Positions 8,654 through 16,888 of a stretch of DNA of 64,000 nt are shown here, in pieces. Below the pieces are notes generated by a model. It did not search any database. It saw nothing but the letters and a program-made list of their open reading frames with translations, and was not told where the DNA came from. The position numbers were made by a program, and so were the translations under genes. The stretch comes from GCA-003244245 sp049673305 (GTDB taxonomy: Bacteria; Actinomycetota; Actinomycetes; Mycobacteriales; Pseudonocardiaceae), in NCBI GenBank assembly GCA_049673305.1, contig JBATXM010000150.1, positions 10,248-74,247 on the forward strand, given 5' to 3'. Every line of letters starts with the position of its first letter. Position 1 is the first letter of the stretch.

Positions 8654-9727
8654 TCACCGCCTCCGGCGGCGGTCGGCACGGTTGGGCATCGGGGGTGCAC
8701 CGGTGGTCTCCTGGGCGGCATCCCACCGCGCGTAGGCGTCGACGATGTCGGTGACCAGCCGGTGCCGGACCACGTCGGCGCTGGACAGCTGCGCGAAGTG
8801 CACGTCGTCCACCCCATCGAGGATGTGCCGCACGATCCGTAGCCCGGACACCTGACCGCCCGGCAGGTCAACCTGGGTGATGTCACCGGTGACCACGACC
8901 TGGGAGCCGAAGCCGAGCCGGGTGAGGAACATCTTCATCTGCTCCTGGGTAGTGTTCTGCGCCTCGTCGAGGATGATGAAGGCCTCGTTGAGGGTGCGGC
9001 CGCGCATGTAGGCCAGCGGGGCAACCTCGATGGTCCCAGCGGCGATCAGCTTGGGGATCGACTCCGGGTCGAGCATGTCGTGCAGCGCATCGTACAGCGG
9101 GCGTAGGTATGGGTTGATCTTCTCGTACAGGGTGCCAGGCAGAAAGCCTAACCGCTCCCCCGCCTCGACCGCCGGCCTGGTAAGAATGATCCGGTTGACC
9201 TGTTTGGCCTGCAGCGCCTGAACCGCTTTGGCCATGGCCAGGTAGGTCTTGCCGGTACCGGCGGGTCCGATACCGAACACGATCGTGTAATGATCGATAG
9301 CGTCGACGTAACGTTTCTGGTTCAGCGTCTTGGGCCGAATCGTGCGACCGCGTCGGGAGAGAATGTCAAGGCTGAGCACCTCGGCGGGCGATTCTTGGTT
9401 CTCCAGGTTTCCCTGGGTGAGCATCGACAGGGTCGCTCGGACCGCGTCTGGACCGAGTTGCTGGCCGCGGCGGGCCAGGATGACCAGTTCGCCGAAGGCT
9501 CGCTCGGCAAATGCGACATCTGTCGGGGTGCCGGAGAGGGTGACCTCGTTGCCCCGCACGTGCACGTCGGCGGCAAGCAGATCCTCGGTCACCTTGAGGT
9601 TCTCATCGCGGGATCCCAGCAGGGTCAGCACCGCGGAATCTGGGATCACAATCTTCGACTGGACCGGCTCGGGCTGTGTCGTCTCCGAACCAGATCGGGA
9701 GACGCCCTCCACTGGAGTAGGGGTCAC
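8654..9727 (-). CDS. phoH: PhoH-like ATPase
   Basis: 357 aa. P-loop GPAGTGKTYLAMAKAVQAL near residue 155 and Walker B FIILDEAQNTT. The N-terminal 100 residues form the KH-like part common in PhoH1 proteins. It probably acts as an RNA helicase or nuclease partner of YbeY. A long spacer (9728-10038) separates it from rsmE, so it may have its own promoter. Confidence 0.95.
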   Translation of the reverse strand: MTPTPVEGVSRSGSETTQPEPVQSKIVIPDSAVLTLLGSRDENLKVTEDLLAADVHVRGNEVTLSGTPTDVAFAERAFGELVILARRGQQLGPDAVRATLSMLTQGNLENQESPAEVLSLDILSRRGRTIRPKTLNQKRYVDAIDHYTIVFGIGPAGTGKTYLAMAKAVQALQAKQVNRIILTRPAVEAGERLGFLPGTLYEKINPYLRPLYDALHDMLDPESIPKLIAAGTIEVAPLAYMRGRTLNEAFIILDEAQNTTQEQMKMFLTRLGFGSQVVVTGDITQVDLPGGQVSGLRIVRHILDGVDDVHFAQLSSADVVRHRLVTDIVDAYARWDAAQETTGAPPMPNRADRRRRR

Positions 9728-10038
9728 GTGTAGGTAAGTCCTGCTTCCTGCGCGCTCGCGCGTCTCGGGTCAACCGGCAAGGCTGATGCTATCCGGAGAC
9801 GTGAGTCCGCGGGGCGTGAGATTTCCGCAGGTTTGATGGGAATTGAGATGCCGCGTCACGGCGGGAACTGGGGGCTGTCCCACCGTGACGCGGCGCCGCC
9901 GGACCGAGGGGGGAGGTGCCCGGCGGAGTCTTTCTGGGCTTGTAGGCCCAAACCGATTTTCTACTCGATCAGGTGGTAGTCATCGGTCTTACCTACTTAA
10001 GGTAACTCTTTTTGCCGCGAAGCGTGCTATTTATCACT
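9728..10038. other. Intergenic spacer between rsmE and phoH
   Basis: 311 bp without a convincing gene. It holds the 11-bp hairpin listed separately and a small AT-rich palindrome, TTACCTACTTAAGGTAA (9989-10005), followed on the plus strand by CTCTTTTT. The latter could be an operator or a weak terminator. The purine-rich stretch GGGGGGAGGTGCCC is also here. A phoH promoter should lie on the phoH side, but I cannot point to -10/-35 boxes. Confidence 0.5.
9851..9893 (-). terminator. Hairpin between rsmE and phoH
   Basis: CCGCGTCACGG at 9851-9861 pairs perfectly with CCGTGACGCGG at 9883-9893 (11 bp, 21-nt loop). There is no T-run. It lies 190 nt downstream of rsmE and 124 nt upstream of phoH, so it may be an rsmE terminator or a 5' UTR structure for phoH. 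Confidence 0.5.
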
Positions 10039-10821
10039 CTAATGGAGCAGAAACCATCGTTGAGAGAGGGCGCCAATTGCACCGAGAGCAACGGCGCCAG
10101 CACTCGAAGAACGCAAAACCGCCGGGCCCAGCCGCACCGGGCGTCCTCCCGCAGCGGCAAGCGTGGCCAATTCGGCCTCGGTGATGCCACCCTCGGGTCC
10201 GACCACCAGCAACAGTTCTCCCTCGGCAGGCAACGACACTGAGGGCAGCAAATCGGTCGCGTGCTCATGCAGCACCAGACACCCCGCCGCGGCCGCGCAG
10301 CGCTGCCCGAGCCCAGTGATGCCCACTGGTTCGGCCACCTCGGGGAACCATCCCCGGCGGGACTGCTTGGCCGCTGAACGAGCCGTTTCTCTCCACCGGG
10401 ACAGCGCGTTGGCCCCGCGCGGCCCCTCATCCCAGCGGACCACGCAGCGCTCAGCCCGCCAGGGCAATACGGCATCCACTCCGGCTTCGGTGGCCAGCTC
10501 CACCGACAGCTCCCCACGCTGGCCCTTGACCAGCGCCTGAGCCAGCGTCACCCGCAACGCCGGAGCTGGCTCGATCGTCCGGAGCAACCCCCGCAGCCGC
10601 AACCGATCCCGACCGGTATCGAGCACCTCGCACAGGGCCAGCTCACCACGGCCGTTGGTCAGCATCAGACGCTCGCTGGCCCGCAACCGTCGCACCGTCG
10701 CGGCGTGCCTGCCCTCGGGTCCAGCGAGCATTACCTCGGCGCCCTCGGAAGGCAGCTGCTCGGCGAGAAACACCGGCAGGCTGCTCACCGCGAACCCGCA
10801 CCGGCGTTCGGCAGTGTCCAT
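10039..10821 (-). CDS. rsmE: 16S rRNA (uracil1498-N3)-methyltransferase
   Basis: 260 aa SPOUT methyltransferase. AEVMLAGPEGRHAATVRRL forms the N-terminal PUA-like part. The SAM knot is seen as LLLVVGPEGGITEAEL and VRLGPAVLRSSSAGAVAL. The usual RTSTA is RSSSA here, a conservative change. It starts 6 nt downstream of dnaJ's stop, as in other actinobacteria. Confidence 0.94.
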   Translation of the reverse strand: MDTAERRCGFAVSSLPVFLAEQLPSEGAEVMLAGPEGRHAATVRRLRASERLMLTNGRGELALCEVLDTGRDRLRLRGLLRTIEPAPALRVTLAQALVKGQRGELSVELATEAGVDAVLPWRAERCVVRWDEGPRGANALSRWRETARSAAKQSRRGWFPEVAEPVGITGLGQRCAAAAGCLVLHEHATDLLPSVSLPAEGELLLVVGPEGGITEAELATLAAAGGRPVRLGPAVLRSSSAGAVALGAIGALSQRWFLLH

Positions 10822-10827
10822 CCCGGA

Positions 10828-11982
10828 TCAGCGTCCGCCTAAGGAATCCCGTAACCGGGAGAACAAACCGCCGGCCCGGCCGTTTGCCGTGAGCTCCGCC
10901 TGCTCCTCACCGCGCAGGAGAGCAAGCTCGCGCAACAGTTCGATCTGTCGGGGGTCCAGCCGCGTCGGGGTCACGACGTCGAGGTGGACGAACAGATCCC
11001 CCCGCCCCTCGGCCCGGCCGGTGCTGCGCAGCCGCGGCATTCCCCGCCCCCGCAGGGTCAGCACGGTCGCGCACTGGGTACCCGGCTCGACCCGAACCTC
11101 CTCGGTGCCATCAAGGGTCTCCAGCATGACGGTGGTGCCCAGCGCGGCGGCCGTCATCGGAACCCGCACGGTGCAGTGCAGATCGGCGTCATCGCGGGTG
11201 AACGTCTCGTGCGGCACCTCCTGCACCTCGACGTAGAGATCACCCGCTGGGCCGCCACCGGGGCCTACCTCACCCTGGCCGGCCAGCCGCACCCGCATCC
11301 CGTCACCCACTCCGCCAGGCACCTTCGCGGTGACGTTGCGGCGGGCCCGGATCCGTCCGTCCCCACCGCACTGGCGGCAAGGGTCCGGGATGACCTCGCC
11401 CACACCGCGGCACACCGGGCACGGCCGCGAGGTCATCACCTGACCGAGGAAGGTCCGCTGCACGTTCTGCACCTCGCCGACACCGCTACAGGTGTCGCAG
11501 GTCAGCGGCCGGGTGCCGGGCGCGCAACCTGAGCCGTTGCATTCCCTACAGAGCACGGCGGTGTCCACGGTGAGCTCACGGGATGCCCCGCTGGCGCACT
11601 CTTCGAGGGTGAGCTGCAGCCGGATCAGTGCGTCAGAACCGCTCTGCACCCGGCTGCGCGGTCCGCGCCGGCCGGGCCCTCCACCGGCACCGAAGAAGGC
11701 GTCCATGATGTCGCCAAAGCCGAACCCACCAAAGGGATCACCCCCCGCGCCGCGCCCCGCTCCAGGCTCTAGCGGGTCCCCGCCGAGGTCAACGATCTGG
11801 CGCTTCTGCGGGTCGGTCAGCACCTCGTATGCGGCGGTGACGTCCTGGAAACGCTGTCGTGCCTGCGCGTCGGGGTTGACGTCTGGGTGCAGTTCGCGCG
11901 CCAGCTTGCGGTAGGCGCGCTTGATCTGCTCCGCGCTGGCATCCCGGGGCACGCCCAGGATTGAGTAGTAGTCCCTGGCCAC
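10828..11982 (-). CDS. dnaJ: Chaperone DnaJ (DnaJ2 type)
   Basis: 384 aa. J domain with HPD at residues 32-34, Gly/Phe-rich linker (FGGFGFGDIMDAFFGAGG), and four CxxCxGxG repeats (CRECNGSG, CDTCSGVG, CPVCRGVG, CRQCGGDG). The first zinc site thus looks complete. It follows hrcA by about 65 nt, the hrcA-dnaJ order of actinobacterial DnaJ2. I saw no CIRCE in front. Confidence 0.96.
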   Translation of the reverse strand: MARDYYSILGVPRDASAEQIKRAYRKLARELHPDVNPDAQARQRFQDVTAAYEVLTDPQKRQIVDLGGDPLEPGAGRGAGGDPFGGFGFGDIMDAFFGAGGGPGRRGPRSRVQSGSDALIRLQLTLEECASGASRELTVDTAVLCRECNGSGCAPGTRPLTCDTCSGVGEVQNVQRTFLGQVMTSRPCPVCRGVGEVIPDPCRQCGGDGRIRARRNVTAKVPGGVGDGMRVRLAGQGEVGPGGGPAGDLYVEVQEVPHETFTRDDADLHCTVRVPMTAAALGTTVMLETLDGTEEVRVEPGTQCATVLTLRGRGMPRLRSTGRAEGRGDLFVHLDVVTPTRLDPRQIELLRELALLRGEEQAELTANGRAGGLFSRLRDSLGGR

Positions 11983-12047
11983 GCTGGCGTCCTCCTGCCG
12001 CGGCGTTCGCCGCGGTACTCGTCGTGCATATCAGTGGGCTCAACCGC

Positions 12048-13070
12048 TCAACGGGTGGTCAGGATCTCCCCCACGTATCGTGCCACCGCGCGCACCGCGG
12101 CGATGGTGCCCGGGTAGTCCATCCTGGTCGGTCCGACCACGCCCATACCCCCGAGCACCGTGCCGTGCGAGGCATAGCCGATCGAGACCAAGGAGGTACC
12201 GCGCATCTCCTCGGCCTCATTCTCCTCACCGATGCGCACCGTGATAGTTCCCGGGTCACGGGCTGCGGCCAGTAATTTAAGCACCACCACCTGCTCCTCC
12301 AACGCCTCGAGTACCTGGCGTAATGAACCGGGGAAGTCGGTGGCGTTTCGCGTGAGGTTGGCGGTACCCCCGAGCAAGAGCCGCTCCTCGGGATGCTCCA
12401 CCAAGGTCTCGATCAGAACCGTCGAGGCCCGGATCATCGCATCCCGGAGCTCCAAGGGAGCCTGCTCGGGAAGGTCAGCCACCGCCACGGAAGCCTCTGC
12501 CAGCCGGCGTCCCGACAGCGCCTGATTGAGCAGTGTTCGCAGCTGTGCCACCTGCTCCTCGGTGATGACATCGCCCAGGTCAAGGAGACGCTGGTCCACC
12601 CGGCCCGCATCGGTGATGAGGACCAGCATCAACCGGGCCGGGGTCACCGCGAGTACCTCAAGGTGACGTACCGTCGAGCGGCTCAGGGTGGGATACTGGA
12701 TCACCGCCACCTGCCGGGTGAGCTGGGCCAGTAACCGCACGCTGCGGCGCAACACGTCGTCGAGGTCGACCGCGCCGTGCAGGAAGGTCTGCACCGCGCG
12801 GCGCTCGGCCGCCGACAACGGCTTCACCTCTGACAGCCGGTCGACGAACAGGCGGTAACCCTTGTCGGTGGGTACCCGACCAGCGCTGGTGTGCGGCTGG
12901 ATGATGTAGCCGTCCTCCTCCAGCGCCACCATGTCGTTGCGGATGGTTGCGCTGGACACCCCGAAGTTGTGCCGCTCCACCAGCGAGCGGGAGGCGACCG
13001 GCTCGTGGGTGGCCACGTAGTCCGTGACGATGGCGCGAAGCACCTCGAACCGACGGTCGTCCGCGTTCAC
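12048..13070 (-). CDS. hrcA: Heat-inducible transcription repressor HrcA
   Basis: 340 aa from GTG 13070, which sits directly behind GGGAGGTGAC. The frame is open upstream, but this ribosome binding site decides the start. N-terminal winged helix: ERHNFGVSSATIRNDMVALEEDGYI. The HrcA domain ends with VGPTRMDYPGTIAAVRAVARYV. HrcA represses groE/dnaK class genes via CIRCE; no obvious CIRCE was found in this window. Confidence 0.95.
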   Translation of the reverse strand: MNADDRRFEVLRAIVTDYVATHEPVASRSLVERHNFGVSSATIRNDMVALEEDGYIIQPHTSAGRVPTDKGYRLFVDRLSEVKPLSAAERRAVQTFLHGAVDLDDVLRRSVRLLAQLTRQVAVIQYPTLSRSTVRHLEVLAVTPARLMLVLITDAGRVDQRLLDLGDVITEEQVAQLRTLLNQALSGRRLAEASVAVADLPEQAPLELRDAMIRASTVLIETLVEHPEERLLLGGTANLTRNATDFPGSLRQVLEALEEQVVVLKLLAAARDPGTITVRIGEENEAEEMRGTSLVSIGYASHGTVLGGMGVVGPTRMDYPGTIAAVRAVARYVGEILTTR

Positions 13071-13202
13071 GTCACCTCCCTGATGTTGGTCCCTAAGTGC
13101 TGGTCCCTGGTTCTGGTAGCGGTCAGGTACACCGAGTCTAGTGCGCCCCGGACGCAGGCGTCGGGACCCGCCGACGCGCCCGGTAGCATGTGCACTCAAC
13201 GC

Positions 13203-13222
13203 CTTACTCACCCCTTACTCAC
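13203..13222. promoter_or_regulatory. Tandem 9-bp repeat in the hrcA/hypothetical divergent promoter region
   Basis: CTTACTCAC occurs at 13203-13211 and 13214-13222, 11 bp apart, one helical turn. It lies between divergent hrcA and the gene starting at 13254. This spacing suits a regulator binding one face of DNA. Which protein binds, if any, is unknown. Confidence 0.35.
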
Positions 13223-13253
13223 GCCGAGCGGGAGACGGAGCTGAGCGCCAGCT

Positions 13254-13559
13254 GTGATCTTCAAGGAAGTCCGGCACGGCCGCCCCTATCCCGAGCACGG
13301 GTTTTCCCTGAAAGACTGGGCTCAGATCCCGCCCCAGCAGGTACTCTTGGCGGACTTGATCACTACTGCGGCAGTGGTGGAGCTGGATCGGCTGTTGTCC
13401 GAGGACCCCACGCCCTTCGGTGATCTGTTTCCGCACGCGGTGCGGTGGTGCGGCGAGCTGTTCTTGGAGAACGGCCTGCACCGAGCCCTACGCGCCGCCC
13501 TGAACCAACGCACCACCCTGCACGTAAGAGTCCTCAACCTAGACCTGCTCCGTATCTAA
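13254..13559 (+). CDS. Conserved actinobacterial hypothetical protein with ParB-like DGxHR-type motif
   Basis: 101 aa, GTG start behind GGAGACGGAG. It begins MIFKEVRHGRPYPEHGFSLKDWAQIPP and has a central acidic helix. It then reads GELFLENGLHRALRAALNQR, where NGLHRALRAA resembles the DGxHR motif of ParB/sulfiredoxin-fold proteins. Related proteins are found beside hemW/hrcA in several actinobacteria as I recall, sometimes labelled as antitoxins. Its function is not known. It is divergent from hrcA and convergent to hemW. Confidence 0.78.
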   Translation: MIFKEVRHGRPYPEHGFSLKDWAQIPPQQVLLADLITTAAVVELDRLLSEDPTPFGDLFPHAVRWCGELFLENGLHRALRAALNQRTTLHVRVLNLDLLRI

Positions 13560-13584
13560 CTTGCCGCATTTCTCATCGGCTGAC

Positions 13585-13647
13585 CGCCATTCGGAGCCGA
13601 ATGGCGGTTCCGGGACGCTGCGGGGCGCCATTCGGCTCCGAATGGCG
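13585..13647. repeat. REP-like double palindrome, copy 1
   Basis: Two 22-nt palindromes, CGCCATTCGGAGCCGAATGGCG at 13585-13606 and its reverse complement (centre CT) at 13626-13647, are separated by a 19-nt spacer. The whole is therefore both locally and globally inverted. It lies between the 3' ends of the hypothetical gene and hemW. A second copy with identical architecture is at 62344-62406. No transposase is adjacent. Confidence 0.9.
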
Positions 13648-13649
13648 CT

Positions 13650-14861
13650 TCACGGCGCTAGGAGGTCGCGGACGACGGCGTCGGCTAGTAGGCGGCCGCG
13701 GCGGGTGAGGACCAGGTGACCGGCGGGGATGGTGGTGAGCAGGCCGTTAGTGATCCCGCGATCGGCGGCGGCGCGTCCGGGTGGATCTAGCACGTCTCGC
13801 GGCAGACCGTCGGCTAGGCGCAGCCCGAGCATCACCTGTTCGGTGTAGCGTTCCGAAGCGCTGAGCACCTCCCGGCCGGCGGCCGGGGAGCGACCAGCCT
13901 GCAGAGCGACGGCATAGCGAGCTGGATGCTTGACGTTCCACCACCTCACTCCACCGACGTGGGAATGCGCCCCCGGTCCGGCGCCCCACCAGTTCCCGCC
14001 GGCCCAATAACCCAGGTTGTGCCGGCACCGCGACTCGGCCGAAGCGGTCCAGTTGGACACCTCATACCAGCGCAGGCCCGCCGCAGACAGTGCCGTGTCG
14101 ATCTGCTCGTAGCGCTCGGCAAGCACGTCGTCGTCCGGGCCGGGCAGCTCACCGCGGGCTACCCGGCGGGCGAGTGCGGTACCCGCCTCGACGACCAGGG
14201 CGTAGGCCGACACGTGATCCACCCCGGCGCTCAGCACCGCGTCTAGGGAGGCGGCCAGGTCGTCACCGGTCTCCCCCGGCGTGCCGTAAATCAGATCCAG
14301 GCTTACCTGCCCGATCCCCGCGACGCGGGCCTGCGTCGCGGCGGTGACTGGCCGGCCCGGAGTGTGCACCCGGTCCAGCACAGCCAGCACGTGCGGCGCG
14401 GTGCTCTGCATTCCCAGCGAAACCCGGGTGTAGCCGGCTGCGGCGATGCCGGCGAAGAACTCGGGTGAGGTGGACTCGGGGTTGGCCTCGGTGGTCACCT
14501 CGGCACCGTGCACCAGACCCAGCGATCCGCGGATGGCGTCCAGGACCGTAGCCAGGCCACCCGCACCCAGCAGCGAGGGGGTGCCGCCACCGACGAACAC
14601 CGTGTCAGCTGGCACCGGCTTTTCGAGTACATGGGCGGCGAGGTCCAGTTCCCGGCGCACCGCGTCCAGCCAGTCCGACGGTGACGATGCGGAGCCCAGC
14701 TCCCCTGGGGTGTAGGTGTTGAAGTCGCAGTAGCCGCAGCGGGTGGCGCAAAACGGCACGTGCACGTACACCCCGAACGGCGCCTGGTCCAATCCCCGCA
14801 GGGCCGCCGCAGGCAAGGTTGCGTCGAGCGGAGCAGGAACGCCAAGAGGCAAGACAGCCAC
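13650..14861 (-). CDS. hemW: Radical SAM heme chaperone HemW (HemN-like)
   Basis: 403 aa. The frame is open to 16148, but coding features begin near 14861, where GTG GCT GTC TTG starts the protein. FGVYVHVPFCATRCGYCDFNTYTP carries the CxxxCxxC radical SAM cluster motif. It continues with VFVGGGTPSLL, TTEANPEST and LGYWAGGNWWGAGPGAHS. The family inserts heme into targets rather than oxidising coproporphyrinogen. The stop lies 3 nt from the REP-like element. Confidence 0.95.
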   Translation of the reverse strand: MAVLPLGVPAPLDATLPAAALRGLDQAPFGVYVHVPFCATRCGYCDFNTYTPGELGSASSPSDWLDAVRRELDLAAHVLEKPVPADTVFVGGGTPSLLGAGGLATVLDAIRGSLGLVHGAEVTTEANPESTSPEFFAGIAAAGYTRVSLGMQSTAPHVLAVLDRVHTPGRPVTAATQARVAGIGQVSLDLIYGTPGETGDDLAASLDAVLSAGVDHVSAYALVVEAGTALARRVARGELPGPDDDVLAERYEQIDTALSAAGLRWYEVSNWTASAESRCRHNLGYWAGGNWWGAGPGAHSHVGGVRWWNVKHPARYAVALQAGRSPAAGREVLSASERYTEQVMLGLRLADGLPRDVLDPPGRAAADRGITNGLLTTIPAGHLVLTRRGRLLADAVVRDLLAP

Positions 14862-14945
14862 GAGAGCATTGTCCCAGCATCCGAATATTGGGTGGTCGGG
14901 ACCGCATTCACATGGCACTCTGGTGGAGTGGCCACGCTCGGAGTC

Positions 14946-15014
14946 ATGCTGGTGGCTCGCCGCCACGTCGATTATGGCCGTGTTTCCAGCGCGCTGTGCC
15001 GCCCGATGAGCTGA
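14946..15014 (+). CDS. Cysteine-type leader peptide upstream of the sulfate assimilation operon
   Basis: A 22-codon ORF with sequence MLVARRHVDYGRVSSALCRP plus two residues, preceded by CGGAGTC. It lies 114 nt upstream of sir. Short ORFs with the pattern RRHVDxxRxSSAxCR occur upstream of sulfur assimilation genes in actinobacteria and are annotated as putative leader peptides. The Cys codon near the end suits cysteine-dependent attenuation. That mechanism is inferred from those cases, not shown here. Confidence 0.78.
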   Translation: MLVARRHVDYGRVSSALCRPMS

Positions 15015-15128
15015 CGCCCCGCCCGACCGCTGTCCCAGCCGGCGCCGGGTGCGCCCGGAACCAGGCTGCGCGATAACCCGGTCACGGCCCGCACCACACG
15101 CCGGTGCTCCCTCGACGGAGGCACCCCA

Positions 15129-16811
15129 ATGTCCGCACCAGCCAACCGAGCGCCAGCGACGAAGGCCCGTCGGGGGGAGGGTCAGTGGGCTCTGGGCCAT
15201 CTCGAGCCGCTCAACCCCAATGAGCGGACCAAGAAGGACGACGACGGCCTCAACGTCCGGCGTCGGATCGAGACGATCTACGCCCGGCGCGGCTTCGACT
15301 CGATCGACCCCACTGACCTGCACGGCCGGTTCCGCTGGTGGGGGCTGTACACCCAACGCCGGCCCGGCATTGACGGTGGCCACACCGCCACGATGGAACC
15401 CGAGGAACTCGACGACTGCTACTTCATGATGCGAGTGCGCGTCGATGGCGGCGCACTGAGCACCGAGCAGCTGCGGGTGCTCGGGGAGATCTCCCGGCTC
15501 TACGCCCGCGACACCGCCGACATCACCGACCGGGAGAACATCCAGTACCACTGGATCCGGATCGAGGATGTGCCCGCGATCTGGGAACAGCTGGAAGCCG
15601 TCGGGCTGTCCACCACCGAGGCCTGCGGCGACTGTCCTCGAGTGATATTGGGCTCCCCGGTCGCGGGTATCGCCGCCGACGAGATCATCGACGGCACGCC
15701 GGCGATCGAGGAGATCAAGCGGCGCTACATCGGCAGCCCCGAGTTCTCCAACCTGCCCCGCAAGTACAAGACCGCGATCTCCGGCCTGCAGGACGTCGCG
15801 CATGAGATCAACGACATCTCCTTCGTCGGGGTGGTGCACCCCGAGCACGGTCCAGGTTTCGATGTGTGGGTCGGCGGTGGGCTGTCCACCAACCCGAAGA
15901 TCGCGCAGCGGCTGGGCGGCTGGGTGCCGCGCGAGGAGGTGCCCGAGGTCTGGGCTGCGGTGACGGCCCTGTTCCGCGACTACGGCTACCGGCGGCTGCG
16001 CCACCGCGCCCGGATCAAGTTCCTCATCGCCGACTGGGGCGCGGAGCGTTTCCGCGAGGTGCTGGAGACCGAGTACCTGCACCGCGCGCTCATTGACGGC
16101 CCCGCCCCACAGCCCGCGCCCGCGCTGATCGACCACGTCGGGGTGCACCGCCAGCGCGACGGCAAGTTCTACCTTGGCCTTGCTCCCCTGGCTGGTCGCG
16201 TCTGCGGCACCACGCTGGTCGACGTGGCCAAGGCCGTCGAGCGGGCTGGGTCCGCCCGGGTTCGGCTGACCCCGTACCAGAAGCTCGTGGTGCTCGATGT
16301 CGCCGAGGCCGAGGTGGACAGCCTGGTCACCGAGCTGGGTCGGCTCGGATTATCCGCCGATCCCACGCCCTGGCGGCGCTCGGTGATGGCCTGCACCGGC
16401 ATCGAGTTCTGCAAACTGGCCATCGTGGAGACCAAGAACCGGGCGGTCATGCTGGTCACCGAGCTGGAGCAACTGCTCGCCGATGTTGCGCCCGCTCTGG
16501 AGACCCCGGTCTCGGTGCACCTCAATGGCTGCCCGAACTCCTGTGTCCGGGTCCAGGTTGCCGACATCGGGCTCAAGGGCCAGCTGGTCATCGACGCCGA
16601 GGGCAACCAGGTCGAGGGCTTCCAGGTGCACCTGGGCGGTGGGCTCGGGCTGGACAGCGGGTTTGGCCGCAAGCTGCGCGGGCACAAGGTGAGCTCTGCT
16701 GAGCTGGCTGGCTATGTGGAGCGGGTGGTCCGTGGTTACGTTCAGCAGCGTGCGCCGGGCGAGCGGTTCGCGCAGTGGGTGGCCCGCGTCGACGAGGACG
16801 CCCTGCGATGA
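15129..16811 (+). CDS. sir: Ferredoxin-dependent sulfite reductase (SirA/NirA family)
   Basis: 560 aa. It reduces sulfite to sulfide with siroheme and a [4Fe-4S] cluster. The cluster/siroheme cysteines are visible as CTGIEFC (C-x5-C) and GCPNSC (C-x3-C) in the C-terminal half. N-terminal ferritin-like half-domains contain RRGFDSIDPTDLHGRFRWWGLYTQRRPG. The neighbours cysD and cysN mark it as assimilatory sulfite rather than nitrite reductase. Its stop overlaps a short open stretch before cysD. Confidence 0.93.
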   Translation: MSAPANRAPATKARRGEGQWALGHLEPLNPNERTKKDDDGLNVRRRIETIYARRGFDSIDPTDLHGRFRWWGLYTQRRPGIDGGHTATMEPEELDDCYFMMRVRVDGGALSTEQLRVLGEISRLYARDTADITDRENIQYHWIRIEDVPAIWEQLEAVGLSTTEACGDCPRVILGSPVAGIAADEIIDGTPAIEEIKRRYIGSPEFSNLPRKYKTAISGLQDVAHEINDISFVGVVHPEHGPGFDVWVGGGLSTNPKIAQRLGGWVPREEVPEVWAAVTALFRDYGYRRLRHRARIKFLIADWGAERFREVLETEYLHRALIDGPAPQPAPALIDHVGVHRQRDGKFYLGLAPLAGRVCGTTLVDVAKAVERAGSARVRLTPYQKLVVLDVAEAEVDSLVTELGRLGLSADPTPWRRSVMACTGIEFCKLAIVETKNRAVMLVTELEQLLADVAPALETPVSVHLNGCPNSCVRVQVADIGLKGQLVIDAEGNQVEGFQVHLGGGLGLDSGFGRKLRGHKVSSAELAGYVERVVRGYVQQRAPGERFAQWVARVDEDALR

Positions 16812-16888
16812 CCGTGGCCCTCGATCTGGAACTGCTGGCGCGCCGTGACGCGGCGCGTACTGGACCTGCTGATCGAGAGGGGTGTGGC

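Noticed and set aside
12000..13253. CIRCE operator for HrcA
   Set aside because: No TTAGCACTC-N9-GAGTGCTAA-like inverted repeat was found upstream of hrcA or dnaJ.
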